Shown: positions 24,942 to 33,541 of the stretch, piece after piece
Numbering within the stretch: position 1 is the stretch's first letter
Layout: every line of letters starts with the position of its first letter
Source of the DNA: CAZUXE01 sp964624585
GTDB taxonomy: Bacteria; Hydrothermota; Tepidihabitantia; B3-TA06
DNA: 35,473 nucleotides
Assembly: GCA_964624585.1 (NCBI GenBank)
Contig: CAZUXE010000015.1
Span: forward strand, 1-35,473
Direction: 5' to 3'
Position numbers and translations under genes: made by a program
The notes under the pieces: generated by a model
What the model saw: the letters and a program-made list of their open reading frames with translations, nothing else
What the model was told of the DNA's origin: nothing
Databases searched by the model: none

Positions 24942-26700
24942 GCAGATAAAAAAATTCTTATCGGGTGATGAAGCGGTTGCTCAGGGAGCGTGGGAGGCTG
25001 GCTGTCATGTTGCGGCTGCCTACCCGGGTACTCCCTCAACCGAAATCCTTGAAGCTTTTGTAACCTATCCTGATATTTATTGCGAATGGTCTACCAATGA
25101 AAAGGTTGCCTACGAAGTTGCGCTAGGCGCTTCCATGGCAGGCGCTCGCGCTCTCTATACTTCTAAGCATGTTGGGCTTAACGTTGCGGCTGATCCTTTC
25201 TTTTCCTCAGCCTATATAGGTTCTCACGGTGGTTTGGTTGTAATTACGGCAGATGACCCTTCAATGCATTCATCGCAGAATGAACAGGATAATCGTTATT
25301 ACGGTATTGCAGCTAAGGTTCCTGTGCTTTGTCCCTCAGACAGTCAAGAATGTAAGGACTTTACAAAACTTGCCTTTGATATTAGTGAACGTTTTAATAT
25401 TCCGGTAATAGTACGTCTTACAACACGAACATCACATGCTAACGGTGTAGTTTTGTGCAATGAACGTCAAACGCTGCCGATAAAGGGTTACGAAAAGAAG
25501 ATTGAAAAAAACCTTATTCTTCCGGTTTTTGCCCGTAAGTTGCATGCTTCACTTGAAGAGCGTATGCTGGCTCTTAGGGACTTTTCCGAGACTACCAATA
25601 TTAATCAAATAAAGGAAGGCAAGGAAGCTGTAGGAGTTATTTCAGACGGTGTGGCCTATACTTATGCGAAGGAAGCCTATCCTGAGGCATGGCATCTTAA
25701 GCTTGGGATGAGTCACCCTCTTCCTGAAAAATTGGTTCGTGAACTGGCCTCAAAGGTTGGAAAGATATTTATAGTTGAAGAGAACGATCCCATAATAGAA
25801 ACAGCTGTTAAGGCTATGGGTATAGATTGTATTGGTAAGGAGAAGGTTCCTCGCGTATTAGAGCTTAACCCGGACAAGCTTCGTAACGCTTTTTTTGATA
25901 AAAAGATTCAGCAAGTTGATGTTGGAGATGTTCCTGGACGTCCTCCGGCGCTTTGTCCCGGTTGTACGCATCGTCCGGTTTTTTCAATTCTTGCTCATTT
26001 GAAGCCTATAATTACAGGTGATATTGGTTGCTATACCCTTGGCGCTTTTCCTCCTCTTAATGCGATGGATACCTGTGTTGATATGGGAGCATCAATTACC
26101 GTAGCCCATGGTATTCGTAAGGCCCTTGACAGAATTGACGATGAGAAACAGAAAGCCAAGAAGGTTGTTGCGGTAATTGGCGATTCAACCTTTTTCCATT
26201 CCGGTCTTACCGGTTTGGCAAACGTTGTCTATAATAACTCACCGATTACTGTAGTTATTATGGATAACCGTATTACTGCAATGACAGGTCATCAGCATCA
26301 TCCGGGAACGGGAAAGACTCTGATGGGTGAAGTTGCGAATGAGGCTGATCCGGCTGAGATTGCCAAGGCTCTTGGGGTTAAGTTTGTCAAAGTAGTAGAC
26401 CCATATGACTATGCTGCTACGAAGGAAGTGCTTACAGAAGCCATTAATCTTGATGAACCGGCGGTTGTTATAACCAAGCGTGCCTGTCCACTTTATGACC
26501 GCAGTCAGTGGAAGAAACCGTATTGGATTAACGAAGATGAATGCGTTGGTTGTAAAGTTTGCGTTCGTCTCGGCTGTCCTGCAATAAGCTTTAAGTCTAA
26601 AGAAAAGAAGGCCTACATAACTCCGGTTTTATGTACCGGTTGTTCTATTTGTGCACAGGTTTGTCCGAAAGGAGCGATTCATGCTGCAGAAGACAACTAA
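24934..26700 (+). CDS. iorA: Indolepyruvate:ferredoxin oxidoreductase alpha subunit
   Basis: A 588-residue TPP and iron-sulfur enzyme that, with IorB, oxidatively decarboxylates aryl pyruvates to aryl acetyl-CoA and reduces ferredoxin. The pyrimidine domain has AAAYPGTPSTEIL and EWSTNEKVAYEVALGAS. The TPP domain has PALCPGCTHRP, GDIGCYTLG and GDSTFFHSGLTGL...MDNRITAMTGHQ. The C-terminal ferredoxin has an IorA-type cluster C537-x2-C540-x2-C543-x4-C548-P and a standard cluster C567, C570, C573, C577. I place the start at ATG 24934 (MSKQIKKFLSGDEAVAQGAW) with GGAGG 9 nt upstream, not the longer frame from 24892. It overlaps buk by 8 nt and iorB by 20 nt. Confidence 0.96.
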   Translation: MSKQIKKFLSGDEAVAQGAWEAGCHVAAAYPGTPSTEILEAFVTYPDIYCEWSTNEKVAYEVALGASMAGARALYTSKHVGLNVAADPFFSSAYIGSHGGLVVITADDPSMHSSQNEQDNRYYGIAAKVPVLCPSDSQECKDFTKLAFDISERFNIPVIVRLTTRTSHANGVVLCNERQTLPIKGYEKKIEKNLILPVFARKLHASLEERMLALRDFSETTNINQIKEGKEAVGVISDGVAYTYAKEAYPEAWHLKLGMSHPLPEKLVRELASKVGKIFIVEENDPIIETAVKAMGIDCIGKEKVPRVLELNPDKLRNAFFDKKIQQVDVGDVPGRPPALCPGCTHRPVFSILAHLKPIITGDIGCYTLGAFPPLNAMDTCVDMGASITVAHGIRKALDRIDDEKQKAKKVVAVIGDSTFFHSGLTGLANVVYNNSPITVVIMDNRITAMTGHQHHPGTGKTLMGEVANEADPAEIAKALGVKFVKVVDPYDYAATKEVLTEAINLDEPAVVITKRACPLYDRSQWKKPYWINEDECVGCKVCVRLGCPAISFKSKEKKAYITPVLCTGCSICAQVCPKGAIHAAEDN

Positions 26701-27271
26701 TATTTTTGTCGCCGGTGTCGGCGGTCAGGGAATACTTAAATTTTCCAATCTATTATGCGAAGTGGCTATGAATGCCGGTCTTGATGTTAAGAAATCCGAA
26801 ATTCATGGAATGGCTCAGCGTGGTGGTTCGGTAACAACTCACTTACGTTTTGGCGAAAAAGTATACTCTCCTTTAATAACTCAAGGAGGCGCCGATTTCC
26901 TTATAGCAATGGAACATTTAGAAGCGGTGCGCCATATAGCCTTTCTTAATCGTGAACACGGGCAGTTAATATACGATTCTTATGAAATTGCCCCGCCTGA
27001 AGTTTATACCGCTCAACGTGAATATCCGGCTGATGTTGAGGAACGCCTTGATAAGTTCGCTCCGAATAGAATCTCATTATCCGCGTTTAAGAATGCTATT
27101 GAGCTTAAGAATCCACGCGCTCAGAACATTATTATGTTAGGTGCGCTTTCAACATTTCTTGATTTTGAAGATGCTCAGTATGAAGAGGTTATAAAATCAG
27201 GATTCAAAGCAAAGTTCGTGGATTCAAATATCCAAGCGTTTTATTTGGGCAAGAACTTAGCTGCCAAATAA
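26681..27271 (+). CDS. iorB: Indolepyruvate:ferredoxin oxidoreductase beta subunit
   Basis: A 196-residue partner of IorA, equivalent to the gamma domain of 2-oxoacid oxidoreductases. It shows NIFVAGVGGQGILKFSNLL at the N-terminus and EIHGMAQRGGSVTTHLRFG, both diagnostic of the family. The start is ATG 26681 (MLQKTTNIFVAG), with AGGAG 7 nt upstream inside the iorA coding sequence. An upstream GTG at 26651 would only add translated iorA sequence. It ends the buk-iorA-iorB operon; a hairpin with a pyrimidine-rich tail follows at 27357. The length is normal. Confidence 0.95.
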   Translation: MLQKTTNIFVAGVGGQGILKFSNLLCEVAMNAGLDVKKSEIHGMAQRGGSVTTHLRFGEKVYSPLITQGGADFLIAMEHLEAVRHIAFLNREHGQLIYDSYEIAPPEVYTAQREYPADVEERLDKFAPNRISLSAFKNAIELKNPRAQNIIMLGALSTFLDFEDAQYEEVIKSGFKAKFVDSNIQAFYLGKNLAAK

Positions 27272-27356
27272 AGAGCGTTGAAATCTGCATATGATATTTT
27301 CGAGCCGTGAACGCTTGAGTAGTATAATATGCGAATATCAATAAGTCTTAAGATTG

Positions 27357-27383
27357 TATCCTCCTTCGTTGTGGGGGAGGATA
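27357..27383 (+). terminator. Hairpin TATCCTCC / GGAGGATA, likely end of buk-ior operon
   Basis: An 8-bp perfect stem (27357-27364 with 27376-27383) encloses an 11-nt loop. It is followed by a pyrimidine-rich tail with several T runs (TCTCTTTCTCTATCTTTT). It could end the iorB transcript, or act in a leader of the sirtuin gene 36 nt downstream. The gap 27272-27418 holds nothing else that I can support. Confidence 0.45.
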
Positions 27384-27418
27384 TCTCTTTCTCTATCTTT
27401 TGATGAATGGATTGAGCA

Positions 27419-28150
27419 TTGACGGAAGATAAGATTCCTGAAGCACGTGAATTAATACTACATGCTAAGAAAATAATCGTGTTTACCGGTGCTGGTATTT
27501 CCAAAGAGTCAGGGGTTCCAACATTTCGTGAAGCCGGTGGGCTTTGGGATAAGTTCAAGGTTGAAGATTTTGCCACTCCTGAGGCTTTTTCCCGTAGACC
27601 AAGGGAAGTGTGGGAATGGTACCGATTCCGACGTAAATTGGCTAAGAAGGTGCAGCCCAATTCAGCCCATTACGCTTTGGCAAAACTTGAAACAACGCAC
27701 AGCGACATACTTCTTTCTACTCAAAATATAGATAACTTGCATAGTAGAGCGGGTTCAAAGAATCTTGTGGAACTACACGGTAACATAATGCATTCTTATT
27801 GTCTTAAATGTGGTTATATGGCTGATGAATCTGAAAACGAATTACCAGGGGATATTCCGACTTGTCCCCATGAGAATTGCGATGGGCTTATGCGTCCAAA
27901 CGTGGTGTGGTTTGGTGAACAGCTTATTCCTGAAGATTTGGAACGTTCTTTTCAATTTGCATCAGAATCTGACTGTTGCCTAGTTGTAGGAACTTCAGGA
28001 CAGGTGTATCCTGCTGCTCAGATTCCATACCTTGCCAAACGCAACGGAGCGCGTATTATAGAAGTGAACACTGAACCGTCGGCAATAACCCCTATTGTGG
28101 ATTATTTCCTGAAAGGGCAGGCCGGGGACTTGTTGCCAAGATTGGTGTAA
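27419..28150 (+). CDS. cobB: Sirtuin NAD-dependent deacylase, class III-like
   Basis: A 243-residue Sir2 enzyme that removes acyl groups from lysines using NAD. It has FTGAGISKESGVPTFR (22-37), QNIDNLHSRAG (102-112), the catalytic His120 in ELHGN, and a zinc site C128-x2-C131 with C149-x4-C154. GTSGQVYPAA and EVNTEPS follow. It carries Y68-x-x-R71, the signature of sirtuins that prefer acidic acyl groups such as succinyl or malonyl. An in-frame TGA at 27413 leaves TTG 27419 as the only start that keeps the full Rossmann motif; the Shine-Dalgarno is weak. It follows the ior operon and precedes a radical SAM gene by 40 nt. Confidence 0.93.
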   Translation: MTEDKIPEARELILHAKKIIVFTGAGISKESGVPTFREAGGLWDKFKVEDFATPEAFSRRPREVWEWYRFRRKLAKKVQPNSAHYALAKLETTHSDILLSTQNIDNLHSRAGSKNLVELHGNIMHSYCLKCGYMADESENELPGDIPTCPHENCDGLMRPNVVWFGEQLIPEDLERSFQFASESDCCLVVGTSGQVYPAAQIPYLAKRNGARIIEVNTEPSAITPIVDYFLKGQAGDLLPRLV

Positions 28151-28190
28151 TTTATGTAAATGTACTTTAGGGAAACAAATAGGAGGAGAT

Positions 28191-29117
28191 ATGAAGTACA
28201 CATACGGACCAGTTCCTTCCAGACGTTTGGGGCTATCTTTAGGGGTGGATATACTTCCATATAAAACCTGCACAATTGATTGTCTGTTTTGTCAGTTAGG
28301 TCGTACCAATAATATGACAATTAAACGCGTTTCCTTTTTTCCAAAAGAGGATATACTTGAAGAGGTACTTTCTGTAGCTAAAAGAGAGAATCCCGACTAT
28401 ATAACATTTTCAGGTTCAGGCGAACCGCCATTGAATAAGGATATCGGTTGGCTAATACGGGAAATTAAAAAAGAAGTTGAACCAAAGATAGTTGTGCTAA
28501 CTAATTCATCACTTCTTTGGATGCCTGAAGTTCGTGAAGACCTTGCGGCAGCAGATATCGTTGTGCCTTCTTTAGATGCTGGCACTAATGAATGTTGGAA
28601 AAAAGTGAATCGTCCCCATCCCGATTTAAATTTCGATAAAATGATTGACAACCTGGTATTATTTTCAAATGAGTTCGCAGGTGAAATATGGGTTGAAGTT
28701 CTTTTGGTAAAAGGGGTAAATAATACAAAAGAAAATCTTGAAGCTGTTCGTGCGATTCTTTCACGGATGAAATATACAAAGGTTCAACTCAATACAGTGG
28801 TACGTCCACCTAGCGAGCAATCTGCAGCGGCCTTGTCACGTGAGGAAATGCAAGAAATAGCAAAACTGTTTCCTGAGAATACTGAAATAGTGGCTACATT
28901 TCAGAAACGAGGTAAGCATGTTTCAGCTCATGGAGACCAAGATAGAATTCTTGATGCAATTGCCCGCAGGCCTATGTCTGTTAAGCAGATAGAGCAGAGT
29001 CTTGGAATTCCAGCCGAACGCGCTGAGCTTGTGCTTGATGAGCTGATTGATGAAAAAAAGGTGAAAATTACCGTATACGAGAAGGAAACATTCTACGAAG
29101 TTATTCAACCTGAATAG
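28191..29117 (+). CDS. Radical SAM protein of the COG0731 (TYW1-like) type
   Basis: A 308-residue protein. The N-terminal YGPVPSRRLGLSLGVD block and the cluster motif C27-x3-C31-x2-C34 (CTIDCLFC) place it with the radical SAM family often annotated as Fe-S oxidoreductase COG0731. FSGSGEPPLN gives the SAM-binding GE motif. A C-terminal winged-helix-like segment (about 240-300, ILDAIARRPMSVKQIEQSLG) suggests nucleic-acid or protein binding. The reaction of this bacterial subgroup is not known to me. A strong AGGAGGAG precedes ATG 28191. It is probably co-transcribed with the sirtuin, but no shared pathway is evident. Confidence 0.88.
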   Translation: MKYTYGPVPSRRLGLSLGVDILPYKTCTIDCLFCQLGRTNNMTIKRVSFFPKEDILEEVLSVAKRENPDYITFSGSGEPPLNKDIGWLIREIKKEVEPKIVVLTNSSLLWMPEVREDLAAADIVVPSLDAGTNECWKKVNRPHPDLNFDKMIDNLVLFSNEFAGEIWVEVLLVKGVNNTKENLEAVRAILSRMKYTKVQLNTVVRPPSEQSAAALSREEMQEIAKLFPENTEIVATFQKRGKHVSAHGDQDRILDAIARRPMSVKQIEQSLGIPAERAELVLDELIDEKKVKITVYEKETFYEVIQPE

Positions 29118-29164
29118 GTACTAAAGAATACTTAAGAAATCAGGAGCTTAAAGTTATTTAATAG

Positions 29165-29180
29165 ATTCCCAGGCGGGAAT
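29165..29180. promoter_or_regulatory. Hairpin ATTCCC-aggc-GGGAAT
   Basis: A 6-bp perfect inverted repeat with a 4-nt loop lies between the radical SAM gene and the next promoter, 10 nt before its -35 box. It lacks a T-tract, so it may be an operator or a weak terminator. Confidence 0.35.
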
Positions 29181-29190
29181 GCGTTTAGGC

Positions 29191-29218
29191 TTGACATAAA
29201 GTATTCTATAAGTAGAAT
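29191..29218 (+). promoter_or_regulatory. Promoter for the outer-membrane barrel gene
   Basis: TTGACA (29191-29196), 16 nt, TAGAAT (29213-29218). A leader of about 23 nt would follow, containing AAAGGAGGGAG directly before ATG 29248. This is a normally led transcript, unlike lysS, thiC and folD. Confidence 0.75.
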
Positions 29219-29247
29219 TTTACGCTAAGCCTCTCAAAGGAGGGAGA

Positions 29248-30825
29248 ATGTTTCTACTATACCTAGTTTTATTTAGTCAAGCTGATGCTGATTCAAGCGT
29301 ATCTACCAAATTAAAATATGACCTTAAGTCTTTTCGTGTGCCAGAATCAGGTGCTATGCACTTATGGATTAATTTTGGTACGGGCTTTGAATTAGATGTA
29401 AATGTTCTAAAGGTAAGGGATACAATTCCTTATACTCCAGAGTTTGATAAACGTTTAAAAGAAAAAGGGAAAGGATACGGCAATTTTGGCAACTTGTGGA
29501 TTAAAAATTCCGAACGTAGTGATTTGTATCTTAATATTTCTTCGCAACTTCTTTTTACCAAAAAAAACAAAGTAGAAGACAGATTAGAGAATACCTTAAA
29601 GCATAACTCTCACGAAGTTTATTCTAATGCTTGGAATTATTATATATCATGTAAAGAACGTTGGTTCTTTTATCCTTTTAAGGAAATATTCTTTTACGGC
29701 CTAAAAGGTAATTGTTCTGTTAATTTTAAGAATCTAAAAACTTACAACTGCGAGTCTTTTAGACAATTTTCTTTTCAAGGGATTAGGGAAAAAACAAGTT
29801 ATGACAACGGTTTATACACAGGTTTCGATATGAGCTTAATGGTTGGGCTGGGGCGGATAAGACCATTGGAATATCCTTCAAGGGCTATTGTGATTGCAGA
29901 AGTATTAGAAGAGGAGGGGATTTGCGTTCCTGATTCAATGATGATAGCTGAATTAGCTGAGCTTTTTGCAAGACGTTTTGAATATCCTGTTAAATATAGG
30001 CATCCTGATTGGGAATTTTATGACGATATTGAAGAACTTTTAGAAAGCTATGGGGTAAAATCTAATGAGATAAGTATACGGACATGGATGCAGATTATTG
30101 AAAAGTCTCATGTATGGGATTTTAATCATTATACAAAAAAAGATGATATATTTGCAGCAAATCGTCCTTATGGACTTAGATTAGAGTTACAAACCTTGAC
30201 TCTGGATATTAATGGTAGTTTGACAAAGAATAATTCATTTTACAAGTATCGGGCGAATACTATTAGACAAGATTATTATGATACTACTTTATTAAAAGCT
30301 TCAAAATACGGTATAGATTTCGGTCTGCAACCGGCAATTTTATCCTTGAGTGGTGGATATCCTATTTCTAATACTATACATTTTTACGGAAGCGCTTCTT
30401 TTTCTGTATCGCCATTTCGTTATTTGCTAACTAAAAAATGGGAAAAAACGACTTCACTTACAACAGAAATAATAAAAGATTCGATACGAATTAAGAACGA
30501 CCTTAATCCTACAGCATATGGTTTCAGCTGTGATTTATTAATTAGGAAGTATATTACATATAATTTATCTGTGGATGTAGGTTATTGGGGTGGTTTTACA
30601 AAAAGTGTCATACGGCGTTACTATCGTAATGAAGAAAGCGAATGGTGGCATAATACAATTTCGATAAATGGGAAATATCATTTCTTGAACCGTTTTATAT
30701 TTACAGCTTACTGTAAGTTGCGCGTTAGCTATCATGATATATACCGTGTACACTACCGAGATCGTAAGACATATTATAATGTTTATCCCTATATTGGGGC
30801 TGGAATTAATTACAGATTTTTCTAG
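29248..30825 (+). CDS. Exported protein, probable outer-membrane beta-barrel
   Basis: A 525-residue protein that I do not recognise by name. The signal peptide is very short and has no basic residues (MFLLYLVLFSQADA), yet the start is fixed by AAAGGAGG just upstream. Much of the sequence alternates polar and aromatic/hydrophobic residues, as in beta-strands. It ends YPYIGAGINYRFF, a C-terminal aromatic typical of outer-membrane barrels. A helical section (about 210-265, GRIRPLEYPSRAIVIAEVLE and ELAELFARR) interrupts the strands; it loosely recalls a plug-like region in some Bacteroidetes membrane proteins. AT-rich relative to upstream housekeeping genes. Own promoter; the stop shares CTAG with the convergent hydrolase gene. 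Function unknown. Confidence 0.8.
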   Translation: MFLLYLVLFSQADADSSVSTKLKYDLKSFRVPESGAMHLWINFGTGFELDVNVLKVRDTIPYTPEFDKRLKEKGKGYGNFGNLWIKNSERSDLYLNISSQLLFTKKNKVEDRLENTLKHNSHEVYSNAWNYYISCKERWFFYPFKEIFFYGLKGNCSVNFKNLKTYNCESFRQFSFQGIREKTSYDNGLYTGFDMSLMVGLGRIRPLEYPSRAIVIAEVLEEEGICVPDSMMIAELAELFARRFEYPVKYRHPDWEFYDDIEELLESYGVKSNEISIRTWMQIIEKSHVWDFNHYTKKDDIFAANRPYGLRLELQTLTLDINGSLTKNNSFYKYRANTIRQDYYDTTLLKASKYGIDFGLQPAILSLSGGYPISNTIHFYGSASFSVSPFRYLLTKKWEKTTSLTTEIIKDSIRIKNDLNPTAYGFSCDLLIRKYITYNLSVDVGYWGGFTKSVIRRYYRNEESEWWHNTISINGKYHFLNRFIFTAYCKLRVSYHDIYRVHYRDRKTYYNVYPYIGAGINYRFF

Positions 30826-33305
30826 GGCTTAGCTATATTCCAGTCGGCGTTGAAGAATCCGGTTTCAATAACTCCGCCCCAGCCTTTATTGGCTACATTT
30901 TTGCCCCAAATAATGTAATCCGGTAGGCCGGCGCCTGAGTACATAGTTGAGAAGTAGCCGGAACGTTTGAGTCCTTCGGGGCCTATACCTTCCCTTATAA
31001 GCACTTTTTTCTTTGGGTTCAAAGGGTTGTAAAATATGAATAAAGCGGCATCGGCTTCAGGGGGAAGGGCTTGTTTCCCTAAAAAGAAGTGGTTATTTTT
31101 TATACGGATAGGTAAATTGTCTTCAATTCCTGCAGTGATTAGGTTCTGCTTAGCGTTTCCCAGGAGGATAAGGTTGTATGAAGCAATCATTGCATTGGTA
31201 AGTTCTGTATCAGGGACAATTATAGTTCTGCCATTAGCTCTGTACCACCAGCCTTGAGCTTCATTTCGCGCCATTGCTAGAAGCCTATCTGTTGTTTTTG
31301 GATTGCTCACGGTTCCGTAGACTAATATGAAAGGTTCATAGTAGGCTCCTTTTATTGGAGGATGGGGGAGAGGGTAGTTGTCAGATTTTGCTATCTGCCA
31401 ACCTGTGGCTTTTTCTTCAAATACAAGAGAATCTAGATTTGGCATTACCTTGAGCTGAGTATTATCAATTTCCACTTTGAGTTTTTTACCTATCTTTTTT
31501 CTCTCAAAGCGGATAGCAAAGCGGTCAATATTGCTTGTTTGGATGCGGAATTTGCCTTGTTTCTGCCAGCCTTCAATTACTGCATCTTTATATCTATCTT
31601 TAATAGACTGAATGTTTAGCCAATAGGCGCCGCTATTTTGGCTTAAGTCAGGGCTGCGGTAATAGATATGCTCAGGATATGGGTTACGGGTATGGCTTTG
31701 GAAAAAGTCCATTATAGCCTTAGTATTTACACAAGATACGCTGTCTTCGCTCCCTGGCGATTTCGGTTCGTTCCAACCATGTCCGCCACCTGGCCATTCA
31801 TGGTAAATATAGTTATAACCTAATTGATTAAGCCGTTTGGCATAAAGACGTGCCTGAAAGGCCGGGACATTATCGTCAGCGCCGCCTTGATAGATGTAAT
31901 AGGGGAGATTGAGAGCGTTTTCCAGACGAGCCAACTGATTATCACCTCTTAAAGCATGATTACGTATAGCTAATTGCCATGGCTCTGCATAAACAGCCGA
32001 TTTTTGCCATGTCCACGGGAAGTATAAATCATGATTCGTCCATCCAGCCCCAGGTGCGGCACAGCTGAACAAGTCAGGGTAGGTAAGTCCTACGTGCCAA
32101 GTTCCATGACCGCCCATGGAATGTCCGGTTAGGCATACTTTATTTTTATCAATTTGTGGATATTTTCCCATAGTCAAGTTGTAGACTTCTAATGCGTCCA
32201 GTCGTCCCCAATCTTGCCAGTCAAATCCAAATTTGCGGCGATTAGTTGGCCCGACCATATAACACCAATCTTTGGCTTCATACTGCCCAAGATGCCATAA
32301 TCCTTTTGAGCCTGCACCGTGAAGTGCGAATATCAATGAATATTTTTTATTAGCTTTGAAATTAGCCGGCTCCAAGACTGCGTAATATTGAACTGATGAA
32401 TCAATTGCAGAAATAAAAGTTTGTTCATATGGATGTTCAGGTTTAACACAGTCTATTTTTAAGGTACAATTTACAATCTCTTTATCCCAGACTATTGATA
32501 TAGGCAGCTCAATTTTATTATTTGCTATGGAATCTGCAATAAAAGAATGAAGATATTCGAATTCAAAGGGGGCTTTATAATAGCTCATAGGAGCAATTGG
32601 AGGAAGCTTAAATGTATCTTTTGTGAAGTCTCCGCCACCAACGATAAGTTTTGCATCGCGAATCCATTCTTGAGTTGTGTTCGATACAGGGATAGCTCCA
32701 TATTTTAACCCTGAATTGTCTCTTCCGTATACAAAATCAGGTAAAGTAGCGTCGCCTCTAATTAACCTGAGATCATAATCAACAGGTATTAGCTTAAAGT
32801 AAACCCTATCGTCACCTGCTCCGCCAAGCCTTAGCCATATTTTGTTAATTCCTTTCTTAAGCATAACAGGTATTTGAAGATAGCCGTTTGCGTAAGAATC
32901 GCCGGCATAGCCTTGTTTGTTAATTGAAAAGCTGGTGCGTTTGGCTATAGCTAAAGCTCGACATTGTTTTGGTAGCTTAATTTCCGTATACGCGTAGCCA
33001 GAATTAAACAGACCAACAAGTCCATATCTTTTTTCCAAAAATTCCCAGTCCACATTTGGGTATGATGTTTCCAGCCAACCTGTGGAGTCTAGTTTAACTT
33101 TTTCCCAATGTACCCATGCGTTTGTTGCAAGTACGCTAAATAGGCTGTCGCCTTCTTTGGGGGTGTAGTTAGTATTATCCGGCAGATTCTGCCATCCGCC
33201 TTCGCGTACCCCTTGAAGGAATGGGCCTGCTACAAGATATTCCTGTGGAGATATAGTATCTTGTATTGAAGGAAGGGCTGAAAGTAAGCTTAAAACTAAA
33301 ACCAT
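30822..33305 (-). CDS. Large secreted alpha/beta hydrolase (prolyl-oligopeptidase/esterase type)
   Basis: An 827-residue exported protein. A short signal peptide (MVLVLSLLSALPS) is followed by an N-terminal beta-rich region (about 20-300). The hydrolase domain (about 305-545) has the oxyanion segment FALHGAG (H329), nucleophile Ser396 in GHSMGG, acid Asp477 or Asp478 in GGADDNVP, and His509 in GGGHGW. A C-terminal region (about 550-827) has no motif I know. The triad is complete, so it should be an active esterase or peptidase; the substrate is unknown. A large secreted hydrolase fits a cell with a SprA-type translocon, but no T9SS C-terminal sorting domain is evident. AAGGAGAC precedes the ATG. 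The gene ends convergently on the barrel gene. Confidence 0.88.
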   Translation of the reverse strand: MVLVLSLLSALPSIQDTISPQEYLVAGPFLQGVREGGWQNLPDNTNYTPKEGDSLFSVLATNAWVHWEKVKLDSTGWLETSYPNVDWEFLEKRYGLVGLFNSGYAYTEIKLPKQCRALAIAKRTSFSINKQGYAGDSYANGYLQIPVMLKKGINKIWLRLGGAGDDRVYFKLIPVDYDLRLIRGDATLPDFVYGRDNSGLKYGAIPVSNTTQEWIRDAKLIVGGGDFTKDTFKLPPIAPMSYYKAPFEFEYLHSFIADSIANNKIELPISIVWDKEIVNCTLKIDCVKPEHPYEQTFISAIDSSVQYYAVLEPANFKANKKYSLIFALHGAGSKGLWHLGQYEAKDWCYMVGPTNRRKFGFDWQDWGRLDALEVYNLTMGKYPQIDKNKVCLTGHSMGGHGTWHVGLTYPDLFSCAAPGAGWTNHDLYFPWTWQKSAVYAEPWQLAIRNHALRGDNQLARLENALNLPYYIYQGGADDNVPAFQARLYAKRLNQLGYNYIYHEWPGGGHGWNEPKSPGSEDSVSCVNTKAIMDFFQSHTRNPYPEHIYYRSPDLSQNSGAYWLNIQSIKDRYKDAVIEGWQKQGKFRIQTSNIDRFAIRFERKKIGKKLKVEIDNTQLKVMPNLDSLVFEEKATGWQIAKSDNYPLPHPPIKGAYYEPFILVYGTVSNPKTTDRLLAMARNEAQGWWYRANGRTIIVPDTELTNAMIASYNLILLGNAKQNLITAGIEDNLPIRIKNNHFFLGKQALPPEADAALFIFYNPLNPKKKVLIREGIGPEGLKRSGYFSTMYSGAGLPDYIIWGKNVANKGWGGVIETGFFNADWNIAKP

Positions 33306-33380
33306 TGCGATGTCTCCTTGATTTTTGAAATTCAGTTATTGCTCAAGTAAATAAAAAGGCCTTAAGCAAATTTATACTTA

Positions 33381-33390
33381 GAACATGTTC
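33381..33390. promoter_or_regulatory. Perfect palindrome GAACATGTTC in the hydrolase leader
   Basis: This 10-bp palindrome, followed by a further GTTC, lies about 10-20 nt past the expected hydrolase start of transcription. It could be an operator. It is not the Gram-positive LexA box, which has four rather than two bases between GAAC and GTTC. Confidence 0.35.
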
Positions 33391-33407
33391 GTGTTCAAAT
33401 TATAGGG

Positions 33408-33435
33408 ATGCTATTCTTATGACACTAAAAGTCAA
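33408..33435 (-). promoter_or_regulatory. Hydrolase gene promoter
   Basis: On the minus strand: TTGACT (33435-33430), 16 nt, TAGCAT (33413-33408). A leader of about 95 nt would lead to ATG 33305. A TATAAT at 33404-33399 is an alternative -10, but without a matching -35 box. Confidence 0.5.
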
Positions 33436-33506
33436 GTACAAAAGGTAAAAAAGCGTCTTCCGCCTTCCATTTTGCTTAAAAAAAGAAGTATTTTAATATA
33501 AAATAT

Positions 33507-33534
33507 TTGACAAAAGTCTTACAATGTCTATAAT
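33507..33534 (+). promoter_or_regulatory. Consensus promoter of the small secreted protein gene
   Basis: TTGACA (33507-33512), 16 nt, TATAAT (33529-33534): both boxes perfect. The region just upstream is A/T-rich (33470-33506), like an UP element. Transcription should begin near 33541. The promoter predicts strong expression. Confidence 0.82.
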
Positions 33535-33541
33535 TTAGCCA

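Noticed and set aside
27323..27328. TATAAT as a -10 box before the sirtuin
   Set aside because: No -35 match occurs 15-18 nt upstream, and the box would leave a long leader through a terminator-like hairpin.
27241..27660. 139-codon minus-strand ORF over the iorB-sirtuin junction
   Set aside because: It lies mostly antisense to the strongly supported sirtuin, crosses the intergenic hairpin and has no recognisable motif or ribosome site.
33381..33390. LexA/SOS box
   Set aside because: GAAC and GTTC are separated by two bases instead of the four found in the Gram-positive LexA box.
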